A stretch of 64,000 bases of DNA from Symsagittifera roscoffensis. Taxonomy: Eukaryota > Xenacoelomorpha > Acoela > Convolutidae. Every line of letters begins with the position of its first letter. The stretch's first letter is position 1. The position numbers were made by a program, and so were the translations under genes. Below the pieces are notes generated by a model. The model worked only from the letters and a program-made list of their open reading frames with translations, had not been told where the DNA came from and did no database searches. Location of the stretch: assembly GCF_963678635.1 (NCBI RefSeq), contig NC_087062.1, positions 38,526,518 through 38,590,517 on the forward strand, in the 5' to 3' direction. Positions 62,282 through 64,000 of the stretch are shown one piece after another.

Positions 62282-64000
62282 AGTTTTTTGGTAATCGATT
62301 GAAGTTGTATTTTAACGATACAATTAGAAAATGCATCAATTAGAAGAACTTAGGTACTGAAAAATATGAAGCAGAGAATACGCCTCAATTGATTAGATTT
62401 CACGATGAAGCAAAAATTAGTCAAAATAAGTGCAACTCATGAAGAAAAAGAACACTTACTTAAATTGCCCCAGAATAACTAATCAGTGATCAAAAATAGT
62501 TAGTTGTTTTGGTATTTTTTTGAAATGGTGACTATCATGGCATCAGGACTTTTTATGTTTCTTGTGTGCACATGCCCAATATATTAGCAAAAAGCACAGA
62601 ATGTTTCGACCACTATGATTCATTAGAATAAATTTAAAAAGATGGGAAAAAAATTGAAAAGAAAAATTGTTTTTTTTTTTAAATGAAAAAATTGCAGAAT
62701 GAGTGATAATTATGTAGCTATTAAACGTAAGAAAAACAGAGGAATCAAATTCAGGTTCCGCTAAAAGTTTTCAAAGCGTCTTACACAAATCATATTGAAG
62801 CTCTTTCATACATTATTTGAATTATAAGAAACTTTTACGAACTATAGCAAATAAAGTGAGGAAACTTGTAAGGCAATAAACTTGTATTTTGGCCAGAAAA
62901 ACATACTGTTACTCCAGTTTTTTCTAGCGTTTTCTGAGGAAAACATTTCAACAAAAGTTTAAATGATTTTTTTTGAATCTTTTAATTTTTTTTACATTTT
63001 GAAAAAGTATCAGTTTTTTGAATATTGCTGAATATATTTTTTTAACAATTACTATCAAATATGCTTGAAATCCAGGCTGCCTTTTAAATTTTTTTATCAA
63101 ACAATCAACAAAAATAAACCTTTTTGAAAAAACAAAAAGTTTTTTCAGAGCTTTTTCTGCGCGCAGGATTTTCTCTGCCACTTGCACTGCAACCGGCTAC
63201 ACATGCTTACACTGACGTTTTTCTGACAATAAATTTACATGATTTGTTTCTGATGGTAAAATGCGGATAAGCCAAGGGGTGTATGGAAATACAACTGGAG
63301 GATACCTTATTGACATATATACTACACGAAATTGAGGGCATCAGTTTTTGAGAATAGTGTTAATAGTTTCAGTTTTAAATTACGCGGTTGACTTTGTTCA
63401 ACCTGAAAAAAAACACGTCTAAATTTGTTTAAAATTTGAGCAGCGTCAAGCCCCATGTTCAAACAGTTTTTTATGACTATTGATACAAAAAAAATTGTAG
63501 ATTCCATTTCAATATAAAGGAATTCATGACGGTTTACTTATGTAAAAATGTTTAGTTTCTGATCTACGGACATCTTGAATAGTCTATTTTTTTTCTAACC
63601 TAAAAAAAATTTTTGTAATGAGAAATTTATATGGTGATAAATGATGTAGAAAACACCTCAACTTGCAGGCCTTTGCTTCTATCCTCTCATCGGGCATGGT
63701 GACAACACGCCGGGCATTGTCTCATCGGGCATTCGTAGCCTTTGAAAAAACGACTATTCGCATCTCGCGACGATTCGTAGCAAGCGACAAATATTATTGG
63801 TAGAAGCTTTGATCAGATCTAAAGAAATTAGATGAAAGGGTTGAATCAAAGAAAAAAGAAACTAAAGATCGAAATTGAATGAGAGGCCTTCAAACTGCTT
63901 GAGAATAAAAATGTTACAATAGTATTTGAGGAGTTCAACCAAACTGGCTGGACTTTTTCCATGTTTTGCCACCTAGGCGGCGTTTTCTCCGGCAATGAAT
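62282..64000 (+). repeat. Long direct repeat, copy 2 (runs off the window)
   Basis: Near-identical to 56588-58306 up to the last base of the window, where identity still continues into the region that encodes the end of the MULE-type relic. The repeat is therefore longer than 1.72 kb. Confidence 0.85.

Overview
The window is AT-rich eukaryotic DNA that looks like the repeat-dense part of an invertebrate genome. It has Ty3/gypsy-type LTR retrotransposons, a LINE fragment, a MULE-type transposase relic, a TA-flanked TIR element and several short non-coding dispersed families. I found no intact host gene, no tRNA or rRNA gene, no CRISPR array and no operon of cellular genes. The species cannot be fixed from the sequence; an invertebrate metazoan is an inference from the retroelement types.

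Layout. 1-6 kb: AT-rich DNA with three copies of a ~0.5 kb family (called R1 here), two of them head to head. 6.1-11.2 kb: decayed Ty3/gypsy element on the + strand (Gag zinc knuckle, retropepsin, RT, RNase H, integrase), with the protease and integrase pieces duplicated out of order. 12.2-14.1 kb: an old repeat (R5) split by a TA-flanked TIR element filled with ATCGAT-type repeats. 14.2-20.7 kb: second decayed Ty3/gypsy element, - strand, with diverged LTRs. 21-36 kb: non-coding DNA with further R1, R2, R3, R4, R5 and R6 copies, some nested. 36.6-40.1 kb: a 22-bp minisatellite inside a 1.6 kb tandem duplication. 40.6-42 kb: a LINE endonuclease fragment.

42,044-52,803 is the most interesting object: a - strand LTR element with two 1.15 kb LTRs, nearly identical, flanked by a candidate 4-bp target duplication. 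Gag, protease, RT and RNase H are missing. What remains is a primer-binding-site region (core repeated three times), the integrase tail, a broken envelope gene resembling chuvirus-type glycoproteins, and then an unusual run of small same-strand ORFs. Eight of these, 77-91 residues each, look like tandem paralogues; three encode RING-like zinc modules; one ends in a coiled coil; a polypurine tract and the 3' LTR follow. I do not recognise this accessory set from any described retroelement.

52.8-64 kb: a second TIR-element copy, a foldback region split by an R1 insertion (a filled site compared with the copy at 35.5 kb), a MULE transposase pseudogene lying between two near-identical 1.7 kb direct repeats 5.7 kb apart, and a possible LTR/leader of another retroelement at 61-62 kb that shares the primer-binding-site core with the envelope-bearing element.
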